NCBI GenBank assembly: GCA_024362935.1
Contig: JANCRA010000119.1
Coordinates: 1,178,501 to 1,242,500 of the forward strand
DNA length: 64,000 nt
DNA from: Setophaga petechia
Lineage: Eukaryota > Chordata > Aves > Passeriformes > Parulidae
Direction: 5' to 3'
The notes under the pieces are model-generated. The model was not told the origin of the DNA. It saw nothing but the letters and a program-made list of their open reading frames with translations, and did no database searches. Position 1 is the stretch's first letter. Every line of letters begins with the position of its first letter. A program made the position numbers and the translations under genes. This document shows, piece by piece, positions 22,261 to 32,620 of this stretch.

Positions 22261-23440
22261 TCAGCCCCTTCCCCACTCTCGGGGACAATTCCAAAGCCCC
22301 CCCAGACCACCCAAGGCCCCCCAAAATTCCACTAAAACCACCAAAATCCCCTAAAAATTACAATAAGATCCTCCAAAACCCCAGAGAATCCCACAAAATC
22401 CCAGTGGAAGCCACCAAAATAAAAAAAACTCCCAAAATTTTCAAGAAATCCCCCCCCAAGAAACCAAACCCCCTGCAAAACCCCAATAAACTCCCTCAAA
22501 ATCCAAAATCCTCCAAATCCACAACCCACCCCAAAACCCAATAGTCCCCCGAAAAGCCCAAAACTTCCCCCCTAAGCAACAAAATCTGCAAAGGCCCAAA
22601 AAAGCGACCTCCAAATCCCCAAAAACCCTCCCAAAATCCCAAAAAAAAGCCCCAAAATCCCTCTAAACCGCCCCAGACTCGCTGGGGCTGTCCTGGATCA
22701 AGGGTACCGGCCTGTGGAACAGGAGCCACTTCAGGGGGCTCTCGGAGCTTTTTGAGGAGGGGGCACGATGGGAAACCCCCCCAAAAATGGGGGGGGGAGG
22801 AACCCCTGCTGTGTCCCCTCTCCCTGAAACCCCCAGACCCCGGTTCAGGGTGGGCCTGGGACTCCCCGGGGCCCCCAAATCTCCCCCAGGACCCTCCTGA
22901 GAGCCCCCAGACCCCAGTCGGGCCCAGCCCAGGATGTCCCCTGAGACTCCCCCAGACCATTCCCAAGACCCCACCCAGGACCCTGCCAGGACCCTCCAGA
23001 CCCCTCCCCAAACCCAACTCAGGCTCCCACAGCCCCCACACCCCCCCCAGATCCCACCAGTACCTCTCCCCAAAACCCCCAAACTCCCCCAGACCCCCTC
23101 CCCAAACCCTTCCAGACCCCCCAAAGCCCTTCCCAAAAACCTCCAAAACCCTCCCAGGACACCCTCAGGACCCCCCAGAGCCCTCCCCAAACCCCCCCCA
23201 GGATCTCCCACGACTTCCCCCCCGAGACCCCTCTTAGAACCCATCCGCACCCCACAGATCCCCCCACAATGCCCCAGGACCCCTCCCAGACCCTCCAGAC
23301 CCCACCAAACCCCCGGACCCTCCCCAAAGTTCCCCCAGACCCCCCGGACCCTCCCCCGCCCCCCCCCCCCTCCCCCCCACCCCGATCCCCTCTCAGGCCC
23401 CTCCCGCTCCTGTCCCGAGCCCGGGGGGTCCCGGCAGCGG
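22261..23440. repeat. C/A-rich low-complexity tract with an inverted-repeat segment
   Basis: CCCCAGACCC and CCAAAACCC repeats on the plus strand. Within it, 22665-22905 is paralogous in inverted orientation to about 24195-24425 (both contain CCCTGAACCGGGGTCTGGG or its complement and the GGAGCCACTTCAGGGGG block). Long Pro-rich or Gly-rich frames in this tract are composition artefacts. Confidence 0.7.
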
Positions 23441-23670
23441 CAGGGAAGGGGGCGCCGCTTCCGGCTCGCCTCTGATTGGCTGGGGCAGCGTGGGAGAGGC
23501 GGGCTTTGGTGAGGGAAGCCACGTCGTGATTGATTGGTTTAGGGACGTGCAGCGCGGTGATTGGTTGGTTCAGGGCGGGGCACACTGCTATTGGCTGGGA
23601 GCCCGGGCACGCCGCGGAGGTGGGAGGTTGTGAAGGGAGAGCGGGTGAGGAGGAGCTGAGGTGGAGCCAA
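23441..23670. promoter_or_regulatory. CpG-rich segment with four CCAAT boxes
   Basis: Four ATTGG motifs (inverted CCAAT, the NF-Y site) at 23475, 23533, 23560 and 23590, with GGGCGGG-type GC boxes and many CpG. This layout is typical of housekeeping or cell-cycle promoters and can work in both directions. No gene with a clear start lies next to it; both sides are low-complexity. It may be a stranded promoter copied with the surrounding duplication. Confidence 0.55.
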
Positions 23671-24451
23671 GAAAAAAACCTGGGGGAGGGGGGGGGGGGG
23701 TTGGCGTGGGTCTGAAAGGAAATTGGGGATTTTTGGGGGCATAGATGGGAAACACAGGGGTGTGCGGTGGGTTTGGGGGGAATGAAGGGATCTGAGGGGG
23801 CTTTGGTGGCTCTGAGGGGGCTCTAGGGAGCCTTGGGGGAAGCTTGAGAGGGTCTGGAGCATTCTCAGATGGGTTTAGTGGGGATCTAAGGGGAATTGGG
23901 AGGGTCTGAGGGGATTTTGGGGGATTGTGAGAGAAACTGTGGAGTTGTGAGTGGATCTGGGGGGTTCTGAGGTGGGTTTGGGGAATTTGGTGAAGTCTGA
24001 GGGGATTTCATAGGGTTTGGGGAGGGATTGAGGGGTCTGAGGGGGATTTGCGTCAGTCTGATGGATTTTGGGCGGGTCTCAGGTGGATCTGGGGTGAACT
24101 TTGGGGAGAACTGGGGGGAGGTCTGGGAGTCCTGGAGAGGTTTTTGGGGTCCAGGGTGGTTCTGGGCCAAACCTGGGGGAGCTCTGGGGGGTTTGGCATT
24201 CCTGAAGGGGTCCCAGGGGAGATTTGGGGGCCCGGGGGGTCCCAGGCCAACCCTGAACCGGGGTCTGGGTGTTTCGGAGGGAGGGGGCACAGCAGGGGTT
24301 CCCGCCTCCCCCCCCCAACGGTTTTTGAGGGTCTCCCATGGTGCCCCCTCCCCAAAAAGCTCCGAGCGCCCCCTGAAGTGGCTCCTGTTTGCCCCCTGAT
24401 CCAGGACGGCCCCAGTGAATCTGGGGGAATTTGTGGGGATTTGGGGGGATT
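23671..24451. repeat. G-rich low-complexity tract
   Basis: TCTGAGGGGATTT-type repeats. It includes the inverted partner (about 24195-24425) of 22665-22905. No gene. Confidence 0.7.
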
Positions 24452-25020
24452 TTTTGTGGGGATGTTTGGAGGATGAAGAAGTCCAAGGCTGAGCAGAAAA
24501 GGCCCCTCGGGGGGACATCGGGGGGTGGCGGTGGCGGCTGCCGGCAGAGGCAGCCTGGAGGAGCAGAGCCCTGTGTCCCCCCAGGACCCCAAAGTGGGGA
24601 GCCCAGAGAGGGGGGAGCACCGCCATTGGCGGGAGCCTCAGGAGCCTGGAGAGGGGGCAGGGGGGACTCCTTGGAGCTGCTGCAGCCCAGAGCAGAGAAT
24701 GAGGGGAGAAGGGAGCCCGGGTGCCCAAAAAGCCCCGGCACCCCGAAATGGGGAGAGCCAAGAGGGGGGAGCTTTTGGCATTGCTGGCACTGCCAGCAGC
24801 CTGGGCAGGCCGGGCACCGAGGAGAAGGGGACCCCTAATCCAAGCGTGACCCCAGCAGCTGGGACAGGGAGGAACCCCCAAGCACCAAAGGGGAGGGAGC
24901 AGGGACGGGGAACTCCTGAGAGGCTTTTTCAGGGCTGAATCTTGGTATTTGGGTGGTTTTTCTGGAGCCCCGGTGGCCGGTGACTTGTAGAGATGGACTT
25001 GGTCAGAGGGACCTTCAAAC
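24452..25020 (+). repeat. GC-rich module upstream of ZF2 with conserved 'MKKSKAE' frame
   Basis: Inverted partner of 16735-17305. An open plus-strand frame from about 24473 reads MKKSKAEQKRPLGG, then a Gly run, and stays open to 24838; the other copy keeps the same residues with few changes. It may be a first coding exon of the zinc-finger family, but no donor was identified with confidence, and a GC-rich composition favours chance open frames. Confidence 0.5.
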
Positions 25021-25026
25021 TCAATG

Positions 25027-25678
25027 TGTCTAAGGGAAGATGAAACAGGAAAGCCTCAAAAATATGATTGTCTGGCAAAAGATTTTGGGAATATAGAAAC
25101 TATGAGCAAGATTGAGATAAAATCAAACTTTTAGATACCTTAGTTACTGAACAACTGGAAAACAATGGTGTGGCCCGACTGAAGGGAATCCCCTTCTGAT
25201 GAAACAATTCCTCTGCTTGCAGACAGGTCTAAGGGTCAGAGCTGACCCTACCAGCTGAGCTGAAGGGGTCCAAACAGGAGTTTTTAGGGTTTAAATGTAA
25301 CACAGTATGGTGATGTAGTGATCCTTACAGGCTGTATGTAAATGCTATAGGATTTGTATCTTGTACTAGATTGGTTAGTAAGAAATAGAATATTCAACAC
25401 AGAAGAAGATTTATTGTATTGTAACGGGAACCTCACTCTCTTATCCTTTTGCTCTCTTACCCTTTTTACACTCTTAGCTTTTTTACTCCCTTACGCTCTT
25501 ACTCTCTCATCCTCTCTACCCCTCTGTTCTCTCAGACCTGCTCCGAACTGTGCCTGGCAGCTCCCAGGAGGGCCCTGCATCCAGGCCCTTTGCAATAAAC
25601 CGCAAGTTCCACGACCTGGCTGCAGAGATCTCTCGTCTCCGTCTGTCCTGACCATCCTACCCCCCCGATGTTCCTACA
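25027..25678 (+). repeat. Solo LTR (class II-like) upstream of ZF2
   Basis: Begins TGTCTAAGGGAAGATG, ends GATGTTCCTACA, with a CTCTTACTCT-type pyrimidine stretch and AATAAACCGCAAG as the R region. The flanks on both sides align with contiguous sequence in ZF1, proving an insertion. Target duplication is imperfect. Confidence 0.75.
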
Positions 25679-25710
25679 AACGTGCTCATCCCTTGTTTTC
25701 CCCAAACCAG

Positions 25711-26750
25711 GATTGCCCATTGCCAACTCCTGGGCGGCTGCGAGGAAGAGGAAGATGCCCCGCGACACTGAGGCAGGTGAGGAGGAAGTCAGTGCCCCTT
25801 TCCTCTCTCTGCTGCTCCATCTCCCAGCCCAGCACAGCCCCGGCTGCAGCACAGCCCTGGGGGGATCTCCTTGCCCTTGCCTGTGGCATGGAGGCACATC
25901 CCATCCTGTCCTTGTCCTTCCTCCCCCAGAGCAGGAGCTGAGCATGGAGAGCAGGGAGGACAAATGCCTGCCACAGAACCTGGTGGAAGAGGCCGTTTTG
26001 AGTGGCTCCACGGCGCAGGAAGCCAACGGGGAGGAAAAGGCCCGGAGATGCCACATGAGGAGGGGCTGCAAATGCAGATGGTGGGGATCTGAGGGGGAAA
26101 GAGCCAGCCTGGGCTGGAAGATGGCCGGAGATTGGAGCCAGAGCTCGGAGCTGGTGCTCCATGAGCAGCTCCATGATGGGGAGAAGCTCCACACGTGGGT
26201 GGAGTGTGAGAAGAGCTTCAGGTGGAACTGCAACCTGATTGTGCACCAGAGGACCCGCACTGGAGAATGTCCCTATGAGTTTGATCAATGCAGGAAGAGG
26301 TTTCAGACCAGCTCCCATCTCCTCCTGCACCAGCGCACGCACACAGAGGAGAGGCCCTTCTGCTGCCCTGACTGCGGGCAGGGCTTCAGGCAGAACGCCC
26401 ATCTTGTCAGGCACCGACGTATCCACACTGGGGAGAGGCCCCACAAATGTGAGGAATGTGGGAAGAGTTTCAGCCAGAGCTCCAGCCTGATCAAGCACCA
26501 GAGGACCCACACTGGGGAACGGCCTCACGAGTGTGGGGAATGTGTGAATAGCTTCAGGCAGTGTTCCAGCCTGATCATCCACCAAAAGATCCACACTGGG
26601 GAGAGGCCCTACGAGTGTTCTGAGTGTGGGAAGAGGTTTCAGATCAGCTCCCATCTCCTCCAGCACTATCAGATTCACACAGAGTGGAGGCCCCTCCAAT
26701 GCCCTGAGTGTGGGAAGGGATTCAGCCAGAACTCCCACCTCATCATCTGA
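25711..26750 (+). pseudogene. ZF2: C2H2 zinc-finger gene, N-terminal part truncated by an LTR
   Basis: Leader exon 25711-25776 (acceptor CCCAAACCAG|GATTGC, ATG at 25755, consensus donor CAG|GTGAGG). The main exon starts at 25930 after CCCCCAG and the joined frame is in phase. The main exon codes an acidic spacer and seven fingers. Finger 1 is degenerate and finger 2 has its first zinc Cys replaced by Phe; fingers 3-6 look intact; the seventh is cut at 'NSHLII' by a TGA that is the first codon of an inserted LTR (26748). Such proteins are nuclear DNA-binding factors. The head-to-head partner is ZF1. A shortened protein could still be made, so calling it dead is an inference. Confidence 0.8.
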
Positions 26751-27075
26751 CGAGGAAGATGGGAGACATTGCTCATCTGCTGATGATCGACAAGTCTCAG
26801 ATTTATTGATTAATAGGCACACTTTTATAATCACAGTAATAAGGTTCATACATATTGCAAAAATAGAGCTCACTATTGGTCAGCTATAAAAAGTCAGTCC
26901 CACCTTTCTCAGGATGTTTGTGGCTTCTTTTTTACCTCCTGTTATCACATATTTTCTTGAACAGCTTCTTGCTCAAGGAAAATGTATCCTTGAATTAGGC
27001 AGCTGTTGCTTTCTCAGATGTATTTTCTCACGTCTCTTTTCCCATCAACTATGTCTCAATAAAAAACTGTCCACA
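26748..27075 (-). repeat. Solo LTR inside the ZF2 finger array
   Basis: 328 bp, TGACGAGG...TGTCCACA, with the perfect 6-bp target duplication ATCATC at 26742-26747 and 27076-27081. The AATAAA signal is on the minus strand (about 26795). It is related to the LTR at 37788-38180. Six-base duplications fit class II retroviruses. Confidence 0.9.
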
Positions 27076-27081
27076 ATCATC

Positions 27082-27330
27082 CCCTACAAGTGTGATAAAT
27101 GCAGGAAGAGGTTTCAGACCAGCTCCTATCTCTTCCTGCGCTATCGGATTCACACAGAGGAAAGAACCTTCCAATGCCCCGACTGTGGGAGGGGATTCAA
27201 GCACAACTCCACCCTCGTCAGGCACCGGCGCATCCACACTGGGGAGAGGCCCTACGAATATCCCCAGTGTGGGAAGAGCTTCTCCAGGAGCTCTACCTTC
27301 ACCCAACACCAACGGAGGCACCGGTAAGGG
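27082..27330 (+). pseudogene. ZF2 C-terminal fingers, cut off by the LTR
   Basis: Three more fingers follow the LTR ('YKCDKCRKRF', 'QCPDCGRGF', 'YEYPQCGKSF'). One lost a zinc His (Arg instead) and the last has a zinc Cys changed to Tyr. They end at a TAA, after which a further decayed finger-like stretch continues to about 27420, as in the other copies. The usual 'HQRIHTGER' linker between the seventh and eighth fingers is absent at the insertion point, suggesting an earlier small deletion. Confidence 0.75.
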
Positions 27331-28020
27331 AAGCCCTGCGAGTGCCCCGAGCGCAGGAAGAGCTTTGTGCGCTGCTCCAGCTCCATCCCCCACTGGAGGA
27401 GGCACTTTGGGCACAGCCCTGGTCACTCACATTCCCTGTGATCCATGTTGGGAACACACCTGGCTGCTTCTCCTTTTGGTTTGACCTTAATTTTCTTTTG
27501 CTTCATCTTCATCCCTTAAAAACAGCCAAAACAGGGTTAAATGAAATAAATTTATCAAAGATGTCTAAAGTTCCAGAATTTTAGAGGTTTTTAAAGGGGA
27601 GTTGATGGTTTGGGGACAATATTCTGGAGGATTTGTGTGGTCTGAGGGGGGGGGATTTTGCGCAGTGTTCTTCATCTCTTTGCACTGCAAAAGCCAAGAG
27701 GGTCACCTCAAAACAACTGAATCCCACTGAAAACAACTGAATTTTAATTTATACAGGCTCAATCCCACATCAAAATGGCTTTTTCCCCACCTTAAAAAAA
27801 CTCAATCCCATGCCAAACTCACTTGATTTCACAGCTGCCAGGGTGAGATGTGGTTGGGAAGAGATTGGGAGAAGTGAGATCCCAGTTTGGAGTGGTGGGG
27901 TGGGGATTGTATGGGGCTGGTAGTGTGGGATGTATTTGATAATAAATAAAACTTTCAGAGTTACTGATTTCTGTCCCATTAATTTTCAGTCAGTTGCAGT
28001 TCTGTTTGCAGAGTGCCACC
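27331..28020 (+). other. 3' flank of ZF2 with poly(A) signals
   Basis: Overlapping AATAAA signals at 27941-27950. Paralogous in inverted orientation to 14771-15180 behind ZF1. Confidence 0.6.
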
Positions 28021-28324
28021 TTCTCAGCTGATTGTGTTTGTGTCCTCCTTTCTCTCCTGCCTCTCTTTGCCTGCTCTGTTTCTCTCTCAGTGCCTCCCTT
28101 GAGCCAGGGCAGCTGCCCCCAATGACCCTCCCCTGATTTAATTCCCAGTGCAGGAGCTACAACAGCCGTGGGTGAAGTTCTGAAGGCTGGCAGTGAAATG
28201 TCACTGTAGGATCTTGCTCCACTTGGCTTTCGGCCCCTTCTTAAGAGCTTTGCCTTCAAGGCACATCAGGAACATCTTTTCCTGGCTGGGAACTGGAATT
28301 CCAGACCCTTGGACTGTGTGGTGT
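28021..28324. other. No gene recognised
   Basis: Unique-looking sequence with a CTCTCTC-rich piece. I see no coding or repeat signature. Confidence 0.4.
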
Positions 28325-28565
28325 GCAGGACCATACAGACTGGGATCATGCGGACTGGGATCCATCCTACAGACTGGGACTGCACAGACTGGGACCATAT
28401 GGATCAGGACCATACAGACTGGGATCATGCGGAGTGGGATCATATGGCCTGGGACTGCACAGACTGGGATCAAATGGACCGGGATTTCACAGGCTGGGAC
28501 CATATGGATTAGGAGCAGAGACTGGGATCATACAAACTGGACCATATGGACCGGGATGGCTGCAC
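28325..28565 (+). repeat. CAGACTGGGAYCATA minisatellite
   Basis: About a dozen units of 15-20 bp, CAGACTGGGATCATGCGGACTGGG style. It is a variant of the ACTGGGA family with an extra CAG/CGG before each unit. Confidence 0.8.
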
Positions 28566-29075
28566 CGGATCAATGTGAACCGAGGGCATCCCGCCCTGCC
28601 CAGGGGTCCCTCCCCATCCTGCCTGGGGGCACAGCCAAAGCTCCCTGGAGTGAACACAGAGGTCCAGGAGGGATCCCAGTGCCAATCTCAGTCTCAGTCC
28701 CAGTCCCAGAGCGCTGCCAGTCTCGGTGCTGGTTCCTGTGATGGTCTCGGTCTCAGTCCTGGAGGGCTCCTGGTCTTGGTCCTGGTCCCGGTCCCAGAGC
28801 AGTCCTGGTGCCGGGTTCCAGTCTCGGTCCTGATCCCAGTCCTGGAGCACTGCCGGTGCCAGTCCCAGTTCCAAAGCGCTCCTGGTGCCGGTCCCAGTGT
28901 GAGGCTTGGTCCCAGTCTTGTTCCCAGTCCCAGTTCTGCTGCTGGTTCTGGTCTGGGTCTCAGTCCTAGTCCCGGTGCCGGTCCTGTAGTGCTGCCAATC
29001 TCAGTTCCAGTGTTGGTCTCAGTCTTGCTGATGGTGCTGGTTCTGCTGCTGGGTTTGGTGTCAGTCCTGGAAAAT
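28566..29075 (+). repeat. CAGTCCCGGTC/CAGTCTCGGTC short repeat
   Basis: Dense CCAGTCY and GGTCYCAG hexamer-heptamer repeats. Frames through it are open but compositional. Confidence 0.75.
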
Positions 29076-29417
29076 TTAGGTCCATTTGGGTGATTTTAGG
29101 CCAAACTGTGCAGGTTTAGGGTGGGTTTCAGATCACTTGGAGTGATATAAAGCCTTTAGGGTGGATTTTAGGCCCCTTTAGCTGATTTTAGGCCATATCT
29201 GGTGGGCTTGAGGGTGGATTTTAGATCCCTTTGGATGAATTAAGCCCATTTGGGTGGAGTTTGCGCCTGTTTGGGTGATTTTAGGATAAACTGGGCAGGT
29301 TTTAGGTGGATTTTAGATGTCTTTGGCTGTTTTTAGGCCTGTATGGGTGGATTTTAGGTCTCTTTGGGTAATTTTAGATCGAACCAAGCCTTTTAACAGT
29401 GATTTTATGTCCCTTTG
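29076..29417 (-). repeat. GGGTGGATTTTAGGCCC array
   Basis: About ten ~33-bp units, the complement of the array at 20831-21480. Confidence 0.75.
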
Positions 29418-29953
29418 TGTTATAGATGGCTAATGAGATGATTGGCTCTGGCAATTAAGGGATGAATACTGTGTGAGTATTAAGAGAAGCTTTATTGATG
29501 TGTGATTATGTTATTGCAGTCTGTTGTTTAGATGTCCTCTGTTCTCCCCACAGTCCCCCTTCCCCCCTACTGTTACCATCAGACAGCCCGAGCCATCCAG
29601 GACAGGTGGAAAGAAGGTGAGTACAAAACTTGTTCCTAGGGAGGGGGCGTGGTATGACAGCACCTGACTCTCCAATCAAGCTGCAGGACAGCAGACTTCA
29701 CCAATAAACAGCAAAGAAGAGCTGACTGACAGACTGTGGGAGGGGCCAGGGTTGGCTGATTCCCCCCCCCCCCCCTTTCTTCTCCGGGGTATAAAAGGTG
29801 AAGCGTCCATCTTGAGGATGAGCCAGGCACATGGTAGGCAGCCATGAGGAAAGCTCCCAGGCCTGTTCTTCCTTATTTAGTCCTTCTATTGTCATTTTTC
29901 TTAAGGTTGACTAAACCTTTTAAAATTTTCAAAGTCAGCAGTCATTTCTCACA
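29418..29953 (+). repeat. LTR-like element
   Basis: TGTTATAGATGG ... TTTCTCACA with a TATA box (GGTATAAAAGG about 29788) and AATAAA (29702). A C14 run lies at 29761. No target duplication detected, so solo-LTR status is tentative. Confidence 0.5.
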
Positions 29954-30290
29954 GTAACAAAGGGTTCCTTTACTGGAGTTTGGTGTGCAGGAGAGACACC
30001 AACCATATGTTCTCAAGAGGTCAAAATGACACAAAAATTTACTGGCAAAGTACAGAAAATCAAGAAACTTTGGAAAAAGATTTAATAAAACATGCAATTC
30101 AACATAAAACACCATAGCAGTAACTTCATTACCTCAGCCCGTTGCACCTGGAAGCGTTTAATCACTTCAGTATGTGAGGTACCCAAAAATGTTCCATATC
30201 AAGAGCATTAGAAGGAGAAGACAGAGAGAGAGGAAGACAGAAGCTCTATAGAAAGAAATGCACACAGCTACCAACTGCTGGGGTTCCAGC
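29954..30290 (-). other. AT-rich stretch, possibly an old LTR
   Basis: The minus strand has a TTTACTTTGCCAGTAAATTT-like region and a possible poly(A) signal. Nothing coding. Confidence 0.3.
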
Positions 30291-30800
30291 GTGGGTGAGA
30301 CACAAACCCCAATCACCGAGCCCTTGTGACACATCAAGGCCCCTCTGGAACAAAGAAACCATTGCTGACAGTCCAGAAACTCATGGAACCAAGGGGCCAT
30401 TGGGACAATGCAGATCCAAGGACACCATGGTGACACTATGGAACCTCATGGGAGCAAAGAGACCATTTTTGTGACACACTGGTGCCTCACGGAATCAGGG
30501 GGACCATTGTGAAACTCCGGCCCCCTATGGAACCAAGGGCCAAGGATGAAGCTGTGGGACCCGTGGAACCAAGGAGCCGTTGTGACACAGCGAGGCCACA
30601 GGGAGCCGAGGGGCCATGGTGACATTGCAAGGGCTCAGGGAAGCCAAGGGGCCGTTGTGACACTGCAGAAGAAAGGAGAACACTGTGACACTGCAGGGAC
30701 TCCTGGAATCAAGGAGACCCGTGGGACACTGTGGGGCCCCATGGAACCAAGGGGACAGGGAGCAGGTGTGGCTGGTTTGGCCTCCCGGGGGCTGCTGGAC
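30291..30800 (+). repeat. GACACTGYGGGGCCTCATGGAACCAAGG array, part 1
   Basis: Imperfect ~40-50-bp units with the core GGAACCAAGGGGCCATTGTGACAC. The same repeat returns at 31611-31960 on the far side of the 187-bp satellite. Confidence 0.75.
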
Positions 30801-31610
30801 AGGTCTGGCTGACCTTGGCATGTCGAGGGCTGCTTCTCATGTGCCCCTGATGCACTGGGGCTCTGGGCTCTCCTTCCTATGGGAGAGAACTGTCCTGATC
30901 TCCTCCAGGGGCCCATGGCCAAAACTGGGATTCCTTCTCCAAATTTCCTTACATGCAAAGATTGTTCCCAGATGAAATCTGCCAGGAGAGACAGGTCTGG
31001 CTGGCTTGGCCTGAGGGTGGCCACCTCTCATCTTCTTCCAAAACACTTGGACTTTGTCCTTTACTTTCCTATGGGAAAAAACACCCATCTTGACCATGGC
31101 CAAAATTGGGATTCCACTTCCAAAAGTCTGTGCATCCAAGGATTGCTCCCGAGTGAAAGCTGCCAGCACAGACAGGTCTGGCTGCCCTTGGGCTTCTTGG
31201 GGCTTCCTCTCTCCTGCTGTCCAAACACTGGGGCTGGGTGCTTTCCCTCCTATGGAAAAGAACCATCCTTATCTATGCAGAAAGGGCTGAAATTGGGGTT
31301 CCACCTCCCAAATTCCCGATATCCAAGGGTTGCTTTCAGACAAAAGCTGCCAGGACAGAGAGGTCTGGCTGGCCTAGGCCTCTGATGGCCGCCTTTCATC
31401 TTCCCCTGAAACACCACCAGTGTTCCGTGCTTTCCTTCCTGTGGAAAAGAACTGTCCTTCTCCTCCAGGTGTCCATTGAAATTGGGATTCCACCTCTGAA
31501 ATTCTGACTATCCAAGGGTTGCTCCCAGGCAAAATCTGCCAGTACTGTCAAGGCTGGCTGGCCTCAGCCTGTGGTGGCTGCCCCTGCAACACTGGGGCTG
31601 GGTTCTTTCC
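30801..31610 (+). repeat. Tandem satellite, unit about 187 bp
   Basis: Units begin with (A)AGGTCTGGCTGG at 30801, 30993, 31174, 31361 and about 31550, giving spacings of 192, 181, 187 and ~189 bp. Each holds CCTATGG(A/G)AAAGAAC, AATTGGGATTCCA and CCAAGGATTGCTCCC-type blocks. The unit length is nucleosome-sized. Confidence 0.8.
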
Positions 31611-31960
31611 TTCCCATGGAGATCCCTGGGACACTGTGGGGACCTCATGGAACCAAGGGGATCATGGTGGCACCCCTGGAGCCCATGGAACCGAGAGGAG
31701 CCAAGGGGATCATTGTGGCACCACTGGAGCCCATGGAACCAAGGGGCCATGGTGACACAGTGGGGCTTCATGGAACCCAGAGACCATTAGGGCTCTGTGG
31801 GGCCTGATGGAGCCTTGGAGACCATTCCAACCTTCAGGGCCTCATGTCACCAAGGGGGCATTATGACACCTCAGGGCCTCATGGAAGCAAGGGACCATTG
31901 GGACATTGTGGGGCCCCATGGAACCCAGGGAACATGGAACAGGTCTGGCTGGCTTGGCCT
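31611..31960 (+). repeat. GACACTGYGGGGCCTCATGGAACCAAGG array, part 2
   Basis: Same repeat family as 30291-30800. Confidence 0.75.
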
Positions 31961-32370
31961 CCCAGGGGCCCTCTTTTAAAGTGCAAAGTCATAGGTTTAA
32001 GTTAGGCTAAATGCTGTTATGCTCTACTCTTTTGCTAAATTGTAAAGTTGAAAGTATCAGTTAAGGTTAAGATATAAGTCCTGTTAAGTTTGAGCTCTGT
32101 TGAGCTTTTAGGCCATATTCATTTTATCCTTGCCCTCAGTGTCCTTGTGTCACACACACATACAGAGGGGCAGTTCTCAGTTAATTTCTGGTGTGACTGC
32201 CTGGATTCTGTTTGGTTTTGTTGTTGCTTTGTTTCTTTGGTGTGCCTGAAGTGTCCAGTCAGGAGCAGAGTGACTCTTGCCAAGGAACTTTGTGCTGCTG
32301 TCCCTTGATATTAAATCTGGTTTTTGCTGCTCCCTTGTGGGGGATTTTTTCAGCGCTCTCAAGCCCTCAT
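31961..32370 (+). repeat. LTR-like segment
   Basis: An AT-rich U3-like start and a GTCCCTTGATATTAAATCTGG poly(A)-type region near 32304. Ends not determined. Confidence 0.35.
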
Positions 32371-32620
32371 TTGTAGCAGGGTGAAGGAGCCCTGGCCCAG
32401 GCTCTGGCCCTGGGGGACATGGGGACACTGCCGGGGGGTCCCTGTCCCCCTGTGCCACCCCCAGGGCCCCGGCCCCTGTCCCCGTGTCAGGCTCTGGGGT
32501 CGATCTCGTGGAACATCCTCTGGGGGAGGCTGCGGGGCCGGGGGGACCCGGGGGGACAGGGGACCCCGCTGTGCACGAGCAGGGTTGGACTGCTCTGGGG
32601 GGAGCTGTGAGGGGGGCCGG
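32371..32620. other. GC-rich unique sequence
   Basis: No reading frame or motif I can assign; CCCCGGGGGGACC-rich. Confidence 0.35.

Noticed and set aside
22496..23585. Gly-rich and Pro-rich frames of 160-216 codons
   Set aside because: Product of strand-skewed low-complexity DNA; no domain, and complementary frames are equally long.
25019..25684. AATGTG/AACGTG as target duplication of the solo LTR
   Set aside because: It would require the LTR to start without TG; the evidence is not strong enough to claim.
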